A stretch of 18,027 nt of DNA. It comes from Coprinopsis marcescibilis (taxonomy: Eukaryota; Basidiomycota; Agaricomycetes; Agaricales; Psathyrellaceae). The notes under the pieces were generated by a model. It searched no databases, had not been told where the DNA came from, and was given only the letters and a program-made list of their open reading frames with translations. Below, one piece after another: positions 8,572-18,027 of the stretch (positions within the stretch are counted from its first letter, which is position 1; each line of letters opens with the position of its first letter). Made by a program: the position numbers and the translations under genes. The stretch spans positions 1 to 18,027 of the forward strand of contig ML210531.1 of assembly GCA_004369085.1 (NCBI GenBank). Direction: 5' to 3'.

Positions 8572-8781
8572 ACGTATAGCTGGCTGAGCACCTCCAGTCC
8601 GAAGCTTGTATAAGGTAGATAGGCACCTTTTTTAAATTTTTATTTTCTCAATTCTCTTGACTGCCATTACCATCATCTGAATTCACTCGGCTCTTTCACA
8701 TTATTAACGGGAACATAACAAGGTCGTTGTGCATTCTACACATGGATAATAGGAGGTTAAAAGGAATTTCATGTTTAATTA

Positions 8782-9711
8782 TCAATATGCTTTGGATTGA
8801 TTCTTATATAGGCGACCAGAGATAAACATAAACGTTATAGTTTGGACAATTTTCTGGATTGTTGGTTCGCTGAGATGCGGAGAGACAGTGACCGTGAACG
8901 GCCACATCGATACATCACGCCTTTCGAGATCAAGTACAATCCGTCCCACGCAGAAGTCATCCGCCTCATCTCCTCCCAAGATCTTCAAACCCGGGATAGA
9001 GTCCGATGCACAAAACACGAGGTCAATCGACCTTCCTGCAGGGCGTCCTGCTCCGCCGCGCGTTCCATATACCCTGCATACAAAGGGCCTTTCATGAGCA
9101 TTTGACCGGGCAACATGCGTTAGGTCTAAATCCCAATTGCATCCCTCGGAGAGCAGAGGTCGATATCTTATCACAAATGCGTTGCTTCCTGCTGAGCTAG
9201 CTGGTAAGAACCGGAAGTTAGTTTGAACGCCTATGCTGTAGTCCGCGACCCTGACTAATTTGCAAGGGCCGGGGTTGGTCAGAGGGTACTGTATGAATCT
9301 ATACAGGACCTTACCCTTCCTGGCGTCGTCTTCGACTGTCCAGCAATTGTCCTCGCCCTCTTTCATCGAGCCTCGAGAGAAGGTATACGAAAGCCACTAG
9401 TCACATGTTTCGAGGCCTATGGCAATCTGCAAAGCGGTTGCAGTAGTGAAATCGAACATCTTGAGCGATGGGACTGATTTGGTGCGCTGGGTAATAAAGC
9501 TCTGGTCGTTGGTTCTAGGATTGTAAACTTGGGGCGTTGGAATCGCCATATTTATGCATACGTGTGGCGCTTTGTTTGAATTGGTGCCGGCGCAGAGATA
9601 CTCTCTTTGCGCATGGCTGTGTATCTCAGGGACTATCCGCCGTTGGAGCTCCAGGTCCAAGCACCTCCGCGTTGCCAATGCCTTTGTGCTGACACGGCGG
9701 GCGGCCGTTGT
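8782..9711 (-). pseudogene. unrecognised gene relic with in-frame TAG
   Basis: On the minus strand one frame runs from a stop at 9712-9714 down to 8782, interrupted by a single TAG at 9397-9399. The upstream part has LDLELQRRIVPEI and APHV, loosely like the start of some fungal F-box-type proteins. The downstream part (194 codons from an ATG at 9366) matches no family I know. No ATG is seen at the head of the upstream part. A 33-nt GT-AG segment spanning the TAG would keep the frame, but that is shorter than any intron in the neighbouring genes. I favour a decayed gene; a short real gene at 9366-8782 is the alternative. Confidence 0.35.
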
Positions 9712-9917
9712 TCAGCGTGCCAAGAATAGCGCTCGGACTGACAACGCTTTTCGCCGACGCGTCGTTGGTTGTTGCTGTTATCGTTCATCGTGGCGGTTGC
9801 TTATTGTTGTAGACTCGTAGTCTGCGGTCACTAGTGGTCAGATCACAACCCAAGTTCCAATGCCCAACGATCGAAAGGATGGGTACCACCGCACGAAACA
9901 ACCATCTATCTTAGCCT

Positions 9918-9939
9918 AATAATTAATTAATTAATTATT
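9918..9939. repeat. 22-bp perfect AATT palindrome
   Basis: AAT, then repeated AATT units, then ATT read the same on both strands across 22 bp. It is a simple-sequence cruciform-prone site between two minus-strand genes. Confidence 0.7.
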
Positions 9940-10404
9940 CCCCTTTCGTTCAACGCCTGTAAAACGGTCAGCCCCAAGTAACAACCCAGAAAGCTGCGGA
10001 GGGAACTAGAATTTCCAAAGAAATCGGAGAACACGCTTTCTGTGCCACCAATGTTACTTATACAAACGCTTGACCAACCACAATGTGACCGACTTGCCCA
10101 AAATCAATCACACACATCCTACTTGGCTCCCATCAATCGAGTTCAAATATTCACCCCACACACAAGGATACAAAAGCTTTGTATACACAAGTACGCAACG
10201 ACCACCAAACACCGTGCATCCACTAACACAAACATAAAATTCAAGTGTCATCAGGGGTAGTTAAAAATATGACAACCGCGACAAAAGCGGAGTGATAGAG
10301 GCTCGAGACTAGAGTTACGGTGCAGGCTGGTGCGCCAATCACCCACCACGCCCGCAGCACAAAAAAGTCAAACGCGTAAAAAAAAAGGCAAGTGGGGAAT
10401 ACAA

Positions 10405-10420
10405 GACGGGTCGACCCGTC
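10405..10420. repeat. 16-bp perfect palindrome
   Basis: GACGGGTCGACCCGTC is its own reverse complement. It lies about 310 bp past the stop of the membrane-protein gene, probably in or near its 3' UTR. Confidence 0.7.
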
Positions 10421-10731
10421 GCAGAATGAGAATCACATAATCATGAAATACAAACACATGGAGCACGAGCACAAAAATATAAAGAGAAGGCATGAAGAAA
10501 AGGGGATATAAGATATATATAATAAACAGACAAGATACTCTTCAATCGCACGGCACAATTACATACGAGAAACGACAGGAATCGAAGTGGGGTCGTCCCA
10601 CACCTCGGGGTAACAAGAATGAAATCTTACGGAACCGGGACCAATGCCGATCAAGCAAAAGCAGAAGCAAAAAAATAGGTAGGCGACACCGAAAGAACAC
10701 ATCGCCGTACACCACTCAAACTACACCCCAC

Positions 10732-12864
10732 TCAACCCCTAAACGCACCCCTGCCAGCAAACCCAGCTTGAGCTTGCGAAGCCTGCCTCCCATGTCCCAC
10801 ACCAGCAGCACCCATATCATCCTCATCATCCCCAATCTCATAGCTCGCTCCCCCATACGCCGCATCATACCCTCCATAACCCTGAGCTCCCTGCTGCTGC
10901 TGCTGCTGCATCATCCCCGCACTATACCCCTGCTGCTGCAACGGCATCTGCGCCTGCTGCCCCCCAAAGCTAAAATTCGCATCATACTCATCAGGCGCAA
11001 AACCCATACTCGGCGTCTTGGGGCTCATATCCCCCGCTCCCACACCAACATTCCCCCCAAACAACATCCGGCCCCCAGCAACAGGCTGAGGCGGCTGTGG
11101 ATAACCCTGCCCGCCCGTATTGGTAGGCGACATCATACCACCGGTAGCGCTGAATCCACTGCCGCTGGTCATGGTGCTCGCCATGCTCTTCTTGCGTTCG
11201 GCGTATGCGCGCAACATCTCGTCGGGGGACATCACCGTCGCTGGCATCGCCATGGTCGCCATGACCGGGCTCATCGGATTAGGGGTCGAGTTCATGTTCA
11301 GGGCAGAGGTGCTGTCGCCGGTAAGGTGCTTTGGATAAGTAGGGGCGGGCGGTGCGATGGCGTGTTGAGAAAAGAGGTAGTCGTCCGAGGCTTCGCCTGT
11401 GCGCATCACTAGAAAACAGAAAGATCAACATCGATCCTATATGCAGACGACGATAGGAAATGCAAAAGGAACGTACTCTGAAGCGCAGGCATATAATCAT
11501 CCATCATGCCCTGCTCATTCTCCGTAACATCCCTCTCAAAGCTTCCCTTCCTCCCTCCCGCCGAATCGGCCCTCGCACGTCCAGCAGCAATCCTCGCCCT
11601 GATATCCTCAGGCGTGAGCGTAACCGCTCCCTGCGTCTGCAACGGGCTCATAGACCCAACCGGCGGAGCCCCAGCCCCATCCTCTTCCGAGCCCCGTCTG
11701 CCACCAGCAGCGTAGTTGGAGTTGCGAATACTGCCATTGACGGGGAGTGTAGGAACAGGCGGGACAAACGAGTCCCTAAACGTCTTGGTGCGCCTGGATT
11801 CGCCCGAAGGCCGAGACCCATCCGCGAAGGACACCCTCGAAACACGCGTATCAGCCGCGAAGGACACCCGCGACACCCTCTCCCCACCTACACCCACCCC
11901 ACCCGGATTCCGCAACCCAACACCCGGCCTCCTCTGCTCCGCTCCAATTCCATAGGCGCCATCATCCATCCCAGCCTTCTCATCTTCCCTCTCAAAGCCC
12001 GCACTCGGCCTGATATTCCCAAAGCTAAACGAGGTCCGGGCACCACCCGCATTAACGGCCATGCTGTTCCTAATCGCAGCCTGCGCACCCGCCACGCTAA
12101 CACTCTTCCAATCCGCACTGATCGTCGACATGCGCTTGTCAACCGCCTCTGCCCAGTTCTTGCGCTTGTCCTTGCCGCGCGAGCGTTTCCACTTGAAGTA
12201 GCCGAGTGCGAGGAGGGCGATGAAGATCAATGGTACGAGGACTGCCGCTGCTGTTTTGCCGGGGGTCATCCCCTTGGCTTGCTCCGCCGCCAAGATCGCA
12301 GACACGTCGGTATCCGACTCCACCCCTCCGTTCAGCGACAGATCCAAAGCCGGGGGGAGCGGCTCGCCCTCAGCGGGTAGGTCAAACGTCCCGGTAAAGA
12401 CAGGCCCAGAGGGCAAGCTGACCGCATCCATAAAGCTGCCCTGGGCGGGCACGATGCGGAACTGCAGATTCCTATCCCGCACATTTTCCCACCAGCGCGG
12501 TTTGATGTCGGTGATCTCGTAGCTGCCCGCTTGGTAGGGCACGTTTGTCCAGCGGTGCACTTGGTTAGGGGCGTGCAGGATTATGTTCACTTTGTCGGTG
12601 TCGAAGCAGGTGGTGTCCCATTCGACTTTGATTGGCTGCAGCACGTTTACCCGTTGCTGCACCTGGGGGTTGAGGTAGAGGCCGCCCGTTGCGCATCCTG
12701 GTTAATAAAGCTTGTATTAGGCGACTGGCGCTCTAATGCCCTGGGGGATACGCACCAGTGTTGGGAGTCGCAGCACGCTTCTCGATCTCGTGCAGAATGT
12801 TCGCCGCACGCGCGGTGTGCGAGCTATGGCTATGCTTCCCATGCATCTTTCCTGTTCCTCCCAT
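10732..12864 (-). CDS. single-pass membrane protein, Kre9-like outer part
   Basis: Three exons: 12864-12756, 12697-11477 and 11408-10732, with introns of 58 nt (GTGCGT...CAG) and 68 nt (GTACGT...TAG). The joined frame is 668 residues plus a TGA stop. The ATG at 12864 has A at -3 and G at +4. Residues about 38-120 (CATGGLYLNPQVQQRVNVLQ, VEWDTTCF, AGSYEITD, LQFRIVP) form a beta-rich domain resembling the fungal Kre9/Knh1 N-terminal family of cell-wall proteins. This is a judgement by eye. A membrane helix lies at about 185-204 (AAAVLVPLIFIALLALGYF), followed by the basic stop-transfer KWKRSRGKDKRK. The 460-residue tail is low complexity, with RVSRVSF-type sites that suit basophilic kinases such as PKA, and a prion-like Q/G/A-rich end with a polyglutamine run. 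A cell-surface sensor or anchor role is inferred. No signal peptide is visible at the N-terminus, which is His/Ser-rich. Confidence 0.8.
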
Positions 12865-13800
12865 GTTTCTGATAATTCTTGGTTCTTGAAGCGATAAAAA
12901 AGACTTTTTAGTGACGAAACCCAGCGGTTAGGGCTTTAGGTATGATGAATGAATGTGAATGTGAGTGAGCGAGGGTGGGTGTGAAGGTGTGTCTAGAATG
13001 AGCGTCAGCGTCAGCGTCTTGGTCGCTACGTATCGTCGTCTGTCGTCCTCGGCGTCGTCGTGGTCGTCGTGGTCGACCGCAAGGCACAGTCCACAGACGA
13101 TAAAATAAAAAGAGCGGAAGGAGTCGAACTGGAACTCGAACGACGAGGGAATGGGAAGAGGAAAGAAGGAACGACAACGACAACGACAACAACCAGCTGT
13201 CACTGACAGCTGTGAGAATGATGTTTGATGTTGATGCGGCTGAACAAGAGTGAGAAGAGAAGAAACAGCTCACTCGCGTCCCTGCAATAAATTACACGTG
13301 TGAAAATTGTCCGTGCGTGCGATGATCGTTGCCATCCATTTATCCTCGAAATGGAAGGTACGGAATGATGCTGCCGTTGCCTGCCGTTGCTTGTGGGCGT
13401 CGGCGTCGTCATCGTCGTTTCCAGCCAGCTCCAGCCCGACGACGACCGCACGAAATTTCCAGATCTGCACTTACCACCGCGACCGTCGTTGGCACATAAC
13501 CCACCTGAAAATCAAGTGTCCCGGATTAATCCTGACAGACTGCCCCATCTTCCATCTGTCGTCGGTTGAGGTCCATGCTTCAGACATCTCGCTGTCATAT
13601 GGAATATCACAAAGGTAGTAGTACTCCATAAGATGTGAGACAGCCTTCCATAGTGTTCATCATCATCTGGATGTCCATTCTGGTGAGTCGATGTTCAGTG
13701 GCTCAACTGTTTTGATTCGTACAGTTCTTTCGAGGCCAATTCAAGGGTGCGTTGACTTGAATTGTCAAATGTTAGGTTCTATGTTGATGGAGCTCGAATA
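12865..13800 (-). promoter_or_regulatory. upstream region of membrane-protein gene
   Basis: On the minus strand this is rich in CT, TCGTCG and CGTCAG simple repeats, as is common in fungal promoters and 5' UTRs. The frame at 13273-12908 reads as low-complexity peptide (Ser/Leu, then Arg, then His/Ser repeats) and looks like UTR rather than protein. An additional 5' exon encoding a signal peptide could lie here, but I could not find one. Confidence 0.4.
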
Positions 13801-13920
13801 AATCAATCTGCTGTATCTATATCCAGCAGGGATTATAAAAAGCTGCATAAATTACTAGTACATTATTTATCAAAAATTGATTGGTAATCTCCTGGGAAAG
13901 GAAGGCAAGGCAAGACTCGG

Positions 13921-15574
13921 AGTCTGGACACTAGTTGGAACTTGGTGCTGCACACAAACTATGTACTACAGAGTCTATATGACAGCACCACTTGTGATTT
14001 CCCTGTGGGTTGTCAATGCTGGGTGTTCTGCATACAGTTTTGCTGTCAAGATTTGGTCTGGGGTTGGAAGTCTTCAATTGAGATATATTTCTGGTGCAAG
14101 CACCAGAACATGTGCCATAAATTACCTTGCTGTTTGTTGCCAGCTGGACCTCATCAAATTTCAAAATATTGTGCCTTTGGACTGCAGGCCACCAGTACAT
14201 TCAACAAGAACTATAACCCAGGTTTGACTTAAGACAACAGCTGTCTGTGGAGGGAGCCTATAGGTTACAATCATAGGGTGGGCAGAATAACACAATGAGA
14301 CCAGACTATGCATGTCAAGTGCATACTTGTTACATACACTGTATGTGCTGGATGTACATTCTGATGCCATCCAAAAAAAGGTAGCTAGGATTGAGCTGGG
14401 ACAGCTTTTTCAAGGCAAAGGCCCATAATAGTTGGCAAATTTGGTGGTCTTGGAGAGAAAAAAGAAGTTCTCTCTCTGCTTAGTAGCCTATACCTTGTAA
14501 TCTGTCTACCTGTAAGACTACATGTGTGCTGGGCAGAACAGGCATCAATAGAGTTCAATTATGATTTTACAAAACATTTATCCAGAAAAAAAAAACCTAA
14601 TATGCATAAAAGAGCAGACAACAAGTATATATATATGATATTATAACAAACTATTGTGCTCCATGGCTTTGAAGCAACTCTGCAATCTCTACCTTGGCCC
14701 TCTCCAATGCCAAGGATAGTGCTGACTCCCCATCAGGCCTTGTTGCATTAACATCAATTTCTTCTTGCTGGAGCAACAGCTCAACAATATCTGTATATCC
14801 CCCATAGGCTGCCTGCGTGAGTGCTGTCCCCTCCTGACATTGTGCAGAATTGATGTCAATGTCCTCTTGCTGCAGCAAGAGCTTGACCATGTCTTTATGT
14901 CCCTGTCTGGATCCCTGTGCAAGAGCTGTCCCATCCCTCCAATGGGATACATTAACATTGATGCCCTTGACCCCAAGCAGCAGTTTAACTGCATCTAGAT
15001 GACCATTAAAGGCTGCAAGAGTTAGAGCTGAATCACCCTCTCCATCACCAGTATCAGATTCCCTTGCATTGACATAGTCTGCATCAACAACTCCAAGAAG
15101 CATCTCTACAATCTGAACACAACCGTTACGTGAGGCTGCTATCAGGGGTGTCCATCCATCATCATCAGCACATTGGATATCAATGCCTTGAACTGAAATG
15201 AGGAGCTCTACAGTCTTGATGTAGCCAAGCCAGGCAGCAAGGAATAATGCAGTGCAACCCTTGGCCGATTTGGAGTTGATATCAAAAGTAGGACTTGGAG
15301 GTGGTGGTGGTTGACTGGTCTGTGATGCATCCAAGCCTAGCCACTGTGCAAGCAGACTGTGGAAGTTGTTTGCAGCAGCAAGCTGGAAGGAGTTGAGGAA
15401 GTCCCACCAAATGGAGTCAGGAAAAAGCCAGGGAAAGTGTTGGCACTGCAGCATGAATTCCTCAACAGAGGCTGGGAGTGATGAGGATTGTGCATGGGGC
15501 CCCCAGTTGCAATGGGCATATTTGAGAAAGGGTTGGCTTGTAAAGACAGCATCTTGATAACCACTGATTTTCCC
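13921..15574. other. CpG-depleted tract
   Basis: Reading base by base I count 4 CpG dinucleotides in about 1,650 bp (near 14816, 15124, 15129 and 15266), whereas 16381-16440 alone has 7. TpG and CpA are abundant. The right edge is abrupt: CpGs resume at 15575 with TTCGTAGTTCTCGAACCCGC. The tract covers about 730 bp of non-coding 3' flank and most of the last exon of the NLR gene. Known: methylated CpG decays to TpG/CpA, and RIP-like mutation in basidiomycetes favours CpG. The ankyrin frame nevertheless remains open. Confidence 0.85.
14651..15275 (-). repeat. six ankyrin repeats in the NLR C-terminus
   Basis: Units of about 34 residues begin KGCTALFLAA, DGWTPLIAAS, GDSALTLAAF, DGTALAQGSR, EGTALTQAAY and GESALSLALE, most followed by (V/M)(E/K)LLL-type helices. 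Units four and five share LLLQQE(D/E)ID(I/V)N and look like a recent duplication. The array ends at the stop codon. It lies wholly inside the CpG-depleted tract. Confidence 0.85.
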
Positions 15575-17590
15575 TTCGTAGTTCTCGAACCCGCAAGCTC
15601 GAAGACGAGCAACACAAGTGCAAGCCAACATGGCCTGTGCATCAACCCCCACATTAGAGAGGTAGGTGACCAGAAAGTCGTGTGCCGTGTAATCTGATTA
15701 GTGTCTATAAGCCAACATTCAACCCACAAGATAAGAGGACTTACGGACAAGACGGACCAGTCTCGTCTCGGGCTCAAAGGTGATCAAACCACAGCATACG
15801 GATAGGAGCGTCTCCGCATCGATGACGCGGTCAGCTTTGTAAACGAAATTTTCCGTGTCCACAGCGAGCGCATGGCGTAGATCGTCCATCTCGAGTGACT
15901 CTCGAGTGTATACGAGCCAGGTAAGAGCTTGAAGGGCTAGTTGCGGTCGTAAACCTCCTTCGATACGCTCCATAGTGGCCTCATACATGGCGTTCACCCC
16001 GACCGGGAGGGCGTCCAGTGCCGAGCGCAGGTCCATAGTGTGCAGGCATCTCCCAAGCATGTCGAGCTGGAGCGAGGCTAGTAAAAACCTAGAAGGGACA
16101 GGTAAGCAACTTACAAGTGATGAAGATGGACGCCACTCACATCCCAGATGACTTCTCAACGACCGTCTTGAGAACCGTCTCCCTCCAATCCTCCTTCTCC
16201 AGTATATTCCGCAGTGTCTTCGTACGACGAAGCTTCTCCTCAATGAGTTGCTCGATGTCGGCATCGTGCACCATGATGTCAATGAACGTCGCCTCGGGCA
16301 CGAGCTCCTTGAGCAGCGGTAGGGGGCGGGACATGATGAGGAAGCTGACCGGCATGCTTGAAAGAGCATCCAGCACGTCGATCTGGGTATCGGCCAACGC
16401 TTCGTCGAGACCGTCTATGGTACAGTACCGCTCATCGAAGAGATCCGACGTGAATATCGCTCGCAGGACTGCAAGGAGCTCCTTCTGTGCCGGTCGAGTC
16501 TTGCGGAGCGAGTGATATTCGTACATGGGCTTGGCGTACTGGAGGGTGGAGGGGTGATCCTCTACAACCTGTCGAAGGAGCCCACCAAGAACCTTCTCGC
16601 TTGTGAACTGGTCGGTGTACCGACTGAAAGCGAAAGCGACGCAGATGCGTTTGTTCGCCTTGGCCTTTTGCAGAAGATGATCGATGATGAACGATCTATT
16701 ACATTCATGAGTATTGTCGTTACAGCGCTCACGATAAACGAACGTACGCCAAGATTGTCTTCCCAGCACCCGCTAAAACCCCACAAGAGTCAGTCTTATT
16801 TCCGTAGTATCCGGACGTGGGACGTACGCATGCCGACACCCCACAATATTCCGATAACTCCTTCCAACCAACTGCTAATCTTTGGGTCATCGAAGACCCA
16901 CTCTCCCGTCCCCTCTGCCCGCTTTCGAAGATTGTCGGACTGGATGGCATGATAGTTAATGTCGCTGAGCCATTCAACAACCTTCTCGAACAGCCTAACG
17001 TCTGCTCAGATTGACATCAGCAATTTATACACACGTAGGAATAACCCGATGCGCACCATGCTCAGGGATGTCAGGCAGATTGTACATGTTCGTAATGTGG
17101 TTGGTAGTGCTGTTAAGCGTGGTGGGCCCCTCAAAGCGTACGCCTTGAGCGTTATTTAAGATCCCTCCCTCCGTCGAAGATCCAGCTATATAAGCAGTTA
17201 ATACATCACACAAGTAAAAGTCGGGTATTTCACCTTGGCCTGGTACCAGAGCTTCATTCTGAACTTCGATGAGCACCGAAGCTCGTGGTATCGTTCCTGA
17301 AGGTAATCCTTGTCCCGGCGAATCTTTAAAGCTTTATCAGCGCCCATGTTAGTGTCGGGGCAAATCTACGACCAGCCTACCTTGATTGGCGTCGATAAGA
17401 CCAGTTGTGGCGGCGATGGGCTCGGTCTTCACCCGCGAGCCTCCCTGTCGCTCTCGGCCTGCGGTGGCATTGCGGGCCAGTTTCTCCTGCCGCCGTTTCT
17501 CCCTCAAATCCAGCTGGACCCTCTTGAGCCATTTGTCGAACGGACGATATCATCAAGCTCACGTACCGCGTGCGATAATCCTGCCCCCAT
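14651..17590 (-). CDS. NACHT-ankyrin NLR-like protein
   Basis: Nine exons: 17590-17567, 17522-17381, 17331-17234, 17168-17057, 17001-16828, 16772-16748, 16695-16141, 16088-15745 and 15693-14651. All introns are GT-AG, 44-65 nt. The joined frame is 838 residues plus stop. Residues 1-90 are charged and may form a coiled coil. Residues about 89-115 (GGILNNAQGVRFEG) resemble the short motif often found before fungal NACHT domains. NACHT has Walker A GMPGAGKT at 182-189, assembled across two introns, and Walker B CTIDGLDE at 283-290, then FLIMSRP. The helical region ends with LVHYTAHDF near 490. About six ankyrin repeats cover 632-838, after a QPPPPPSP linker. Known: fungal NLRs sense non-self or heterokaryon signals, bind nucleotide and oligomerise. 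The ligand and effector output are unknown. Exons 5-9 are secure; exons 1-4, especially the exon 3-4 junction, are less certain. Confidence 0.85.
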
Positions 17591-18027
17591 CGTATGGTGG
17601 TCGAGAGTGTGTGGAAAGTATGTGCAGATAGTGGGGGATCGAAGGGGATCGTAAGCTGTGGACTAGGATGCTGTCAAATCTCGGAAGCAGGCACTGCCTT
17701 CGTCATTCATGTGACCTGATGGGCGCTAAATCCTGTATCTTGCGGTCCGGGACTCAATATTCAATAGGTAAGGCCCTCCGGGCAGACCTGGAGACCAATG
17801 TGATTAGGACACTGTCCGTCACAATTCAGCAACCTTCCAAATGTTCATGATACGGTGGCGAGCGCCCTCGCAGGAACAACTGAAGTGCTGACTAACGTGA
17901 CTTGAGTTTCCAGCGATCGAATATCTTTGTACAAGAACTGCCTTGCTTCGCTACGGCATCCAGGAATTGAGGAAATATATTTCGTTGCTTACAACAGACT
18001 TCGGAAATTTCCGCGTATACGATACCG
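17591..18027. other. upstream side of NLR gene, nothing else seen
   Basis: This stretch should contain the promoter and 5' UTR of the minus-strand NLR gene; the ATG at 17590 has A at -3. I see no clear TATA box on the minus strand near the start, and no other gene. A 60-codon plus-strand frame (17668-17850) has no recognisable content. Confidence 0.4.

Larger units (their letters stand above)
5696..8700 (+). repeat. tandem segmental duplication, unit 2 (A2-B2)
   Basis: Second copy of the unit seen at 316-3720, in direct orientation. The TATA boxes of the two units are exactly 5,400 bp apart (621 and 6021). Order and strand of all parts are the same. Both genes in this unit are open, whereas A is broken in unit 1. 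Boundaries are where similarity fades by eye. Confidence 0.85.
9712..10731. other. gene-poor stretch and 3' side of membrane gene
   Basis: About 1 kb with no convincing gene. It holds two perfect palindromes (9918-9939 and 10405-10420). The part near 10260-10731 is probably the 3' UTR of the minus-strand membrane-protein gene. The plus-strand frame at 10492-11412 is an antisense shadow: Arg/His/Ser-rich and lying over the coding exon. Confidence 0.5.

Noticed and set aside
10492..11412. 306-codon plus-strand frame
   Set aside because: It lies antisense to the last exon of the membrane-protein gene, is Arg/His/Pro/Ser-rich, and is an artefact of that exon's codon bias.
11460..12380. 306-codon plus-strand frame
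   Set aside because: Antisense shadow of exon 2 of the membrane-protein gene; Arg/Pro-rich with no domain.
12908..13273. 121-codon minus-strand frame with hydrophobic start
   Set aside because: Low-complexity peptide from CT and CGTCAG simple repeats upstream of the membrane-protein ATG. I could not splice it to that gene as a signal-peptide exon.
13797..14650. A transposon or separate gene in the AT-rich 3' flank of the NLR
   Set aside because: Frames at 13877-14232 overlap on both strands, and no transposase motif or terminal repeats were seen. Only the CpG depletion is reported.
17332..17380. In-frame ATG near 17348 as the NLR start
   Set aside because: It sits inside a 49-nt GT-AG intron with a perfect CTAAC branch site. 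Splicing joins good coding sequence on both sides.
1..18027. CRISPR arrays, rRNA, tRNA or prokaryotic operons
   Set aside because: No regularly spaced repeats and no RNA-gene signatures were seen. Short spliceosomal introns show a eukaryotic context.

Overview
The window looks like nuclear DNA of a filamentous basidiomycete, probably an agaricomycete. The evidence is two minus-strand genes rebuilt here that need short introns (44 to 68 nt, GT-AG, several with CTAAC- or CTAAT-like branch sites), an NLR-type NACHT-ankyrin protein of a kind common in mushrooms, and a Q/G-rich membrane protein with a Kre9-like outer part. I see no rRNA, tRNA, CRISPR array or complete transposon.

Left half (about 316-8,700): a tandem segmental duplication. 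Each unit has a TATA promoter, a gene 'A' and a gene 'B', all on the plus strand. A and B are paralogues, so there are four related genes in a 2 x 2 layout: A1 (773-1575), B1 (2146-3171), A2 (6174-7025) and B2 (7495-8571). All share one architecture: a basic or proline-rich leader, a conserved N-terminal module (SFLP..YP / DE.SR / KYSYA-type motifs, ending in YTH.GV), then a zinc deaminase-like domain with an HGxCAExQSLPAVV helix and a downstream CxxC. B1, A2 and B2 are open and keep the Cys-Ala-Glu and CxxC residues. A1 is broken: a one-base deletion shifts the frame, the catalytic Glu codon is now Gln, and the C-terminus is shortened. The units are separated by about 2 kb (3721-5695) in which I find no convincing gene.

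Middle (8,780-13,500): a probable gene relic on the minus strand (8782-9711, one in-frame TAG), then a three-exon minus-strand gene (12864-10732) for a 668-residue single-pass membrane protein. The outer part is Kre9/Knh1-like; the tail is long, phosphosite-rich and prion-like.

Right half (13,800-17,600): a nine-exon minus-strand gene (17590-14651) rebuilt as an 838-residue NACHT-ankyrin NLR-like protein with intact Walker A and Walker B. Its ankyrin-coding end and about 730 bp of 3' flank lie in a sharply bounded CpG desert (13921-15574, 4 CpG in about 1.65 kb by eye, against dense CpG upstream). This suggests methylation-driven or RIP-like mutation, or exchange with a methylated repeat family.

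The main points of interest are the duplicated deaminase-like cluster with one dead member and the CpG desert that crosses into an intact NLR gene. Any functional link between the deaminase-like genes and the NLR is not shown by the sequence.
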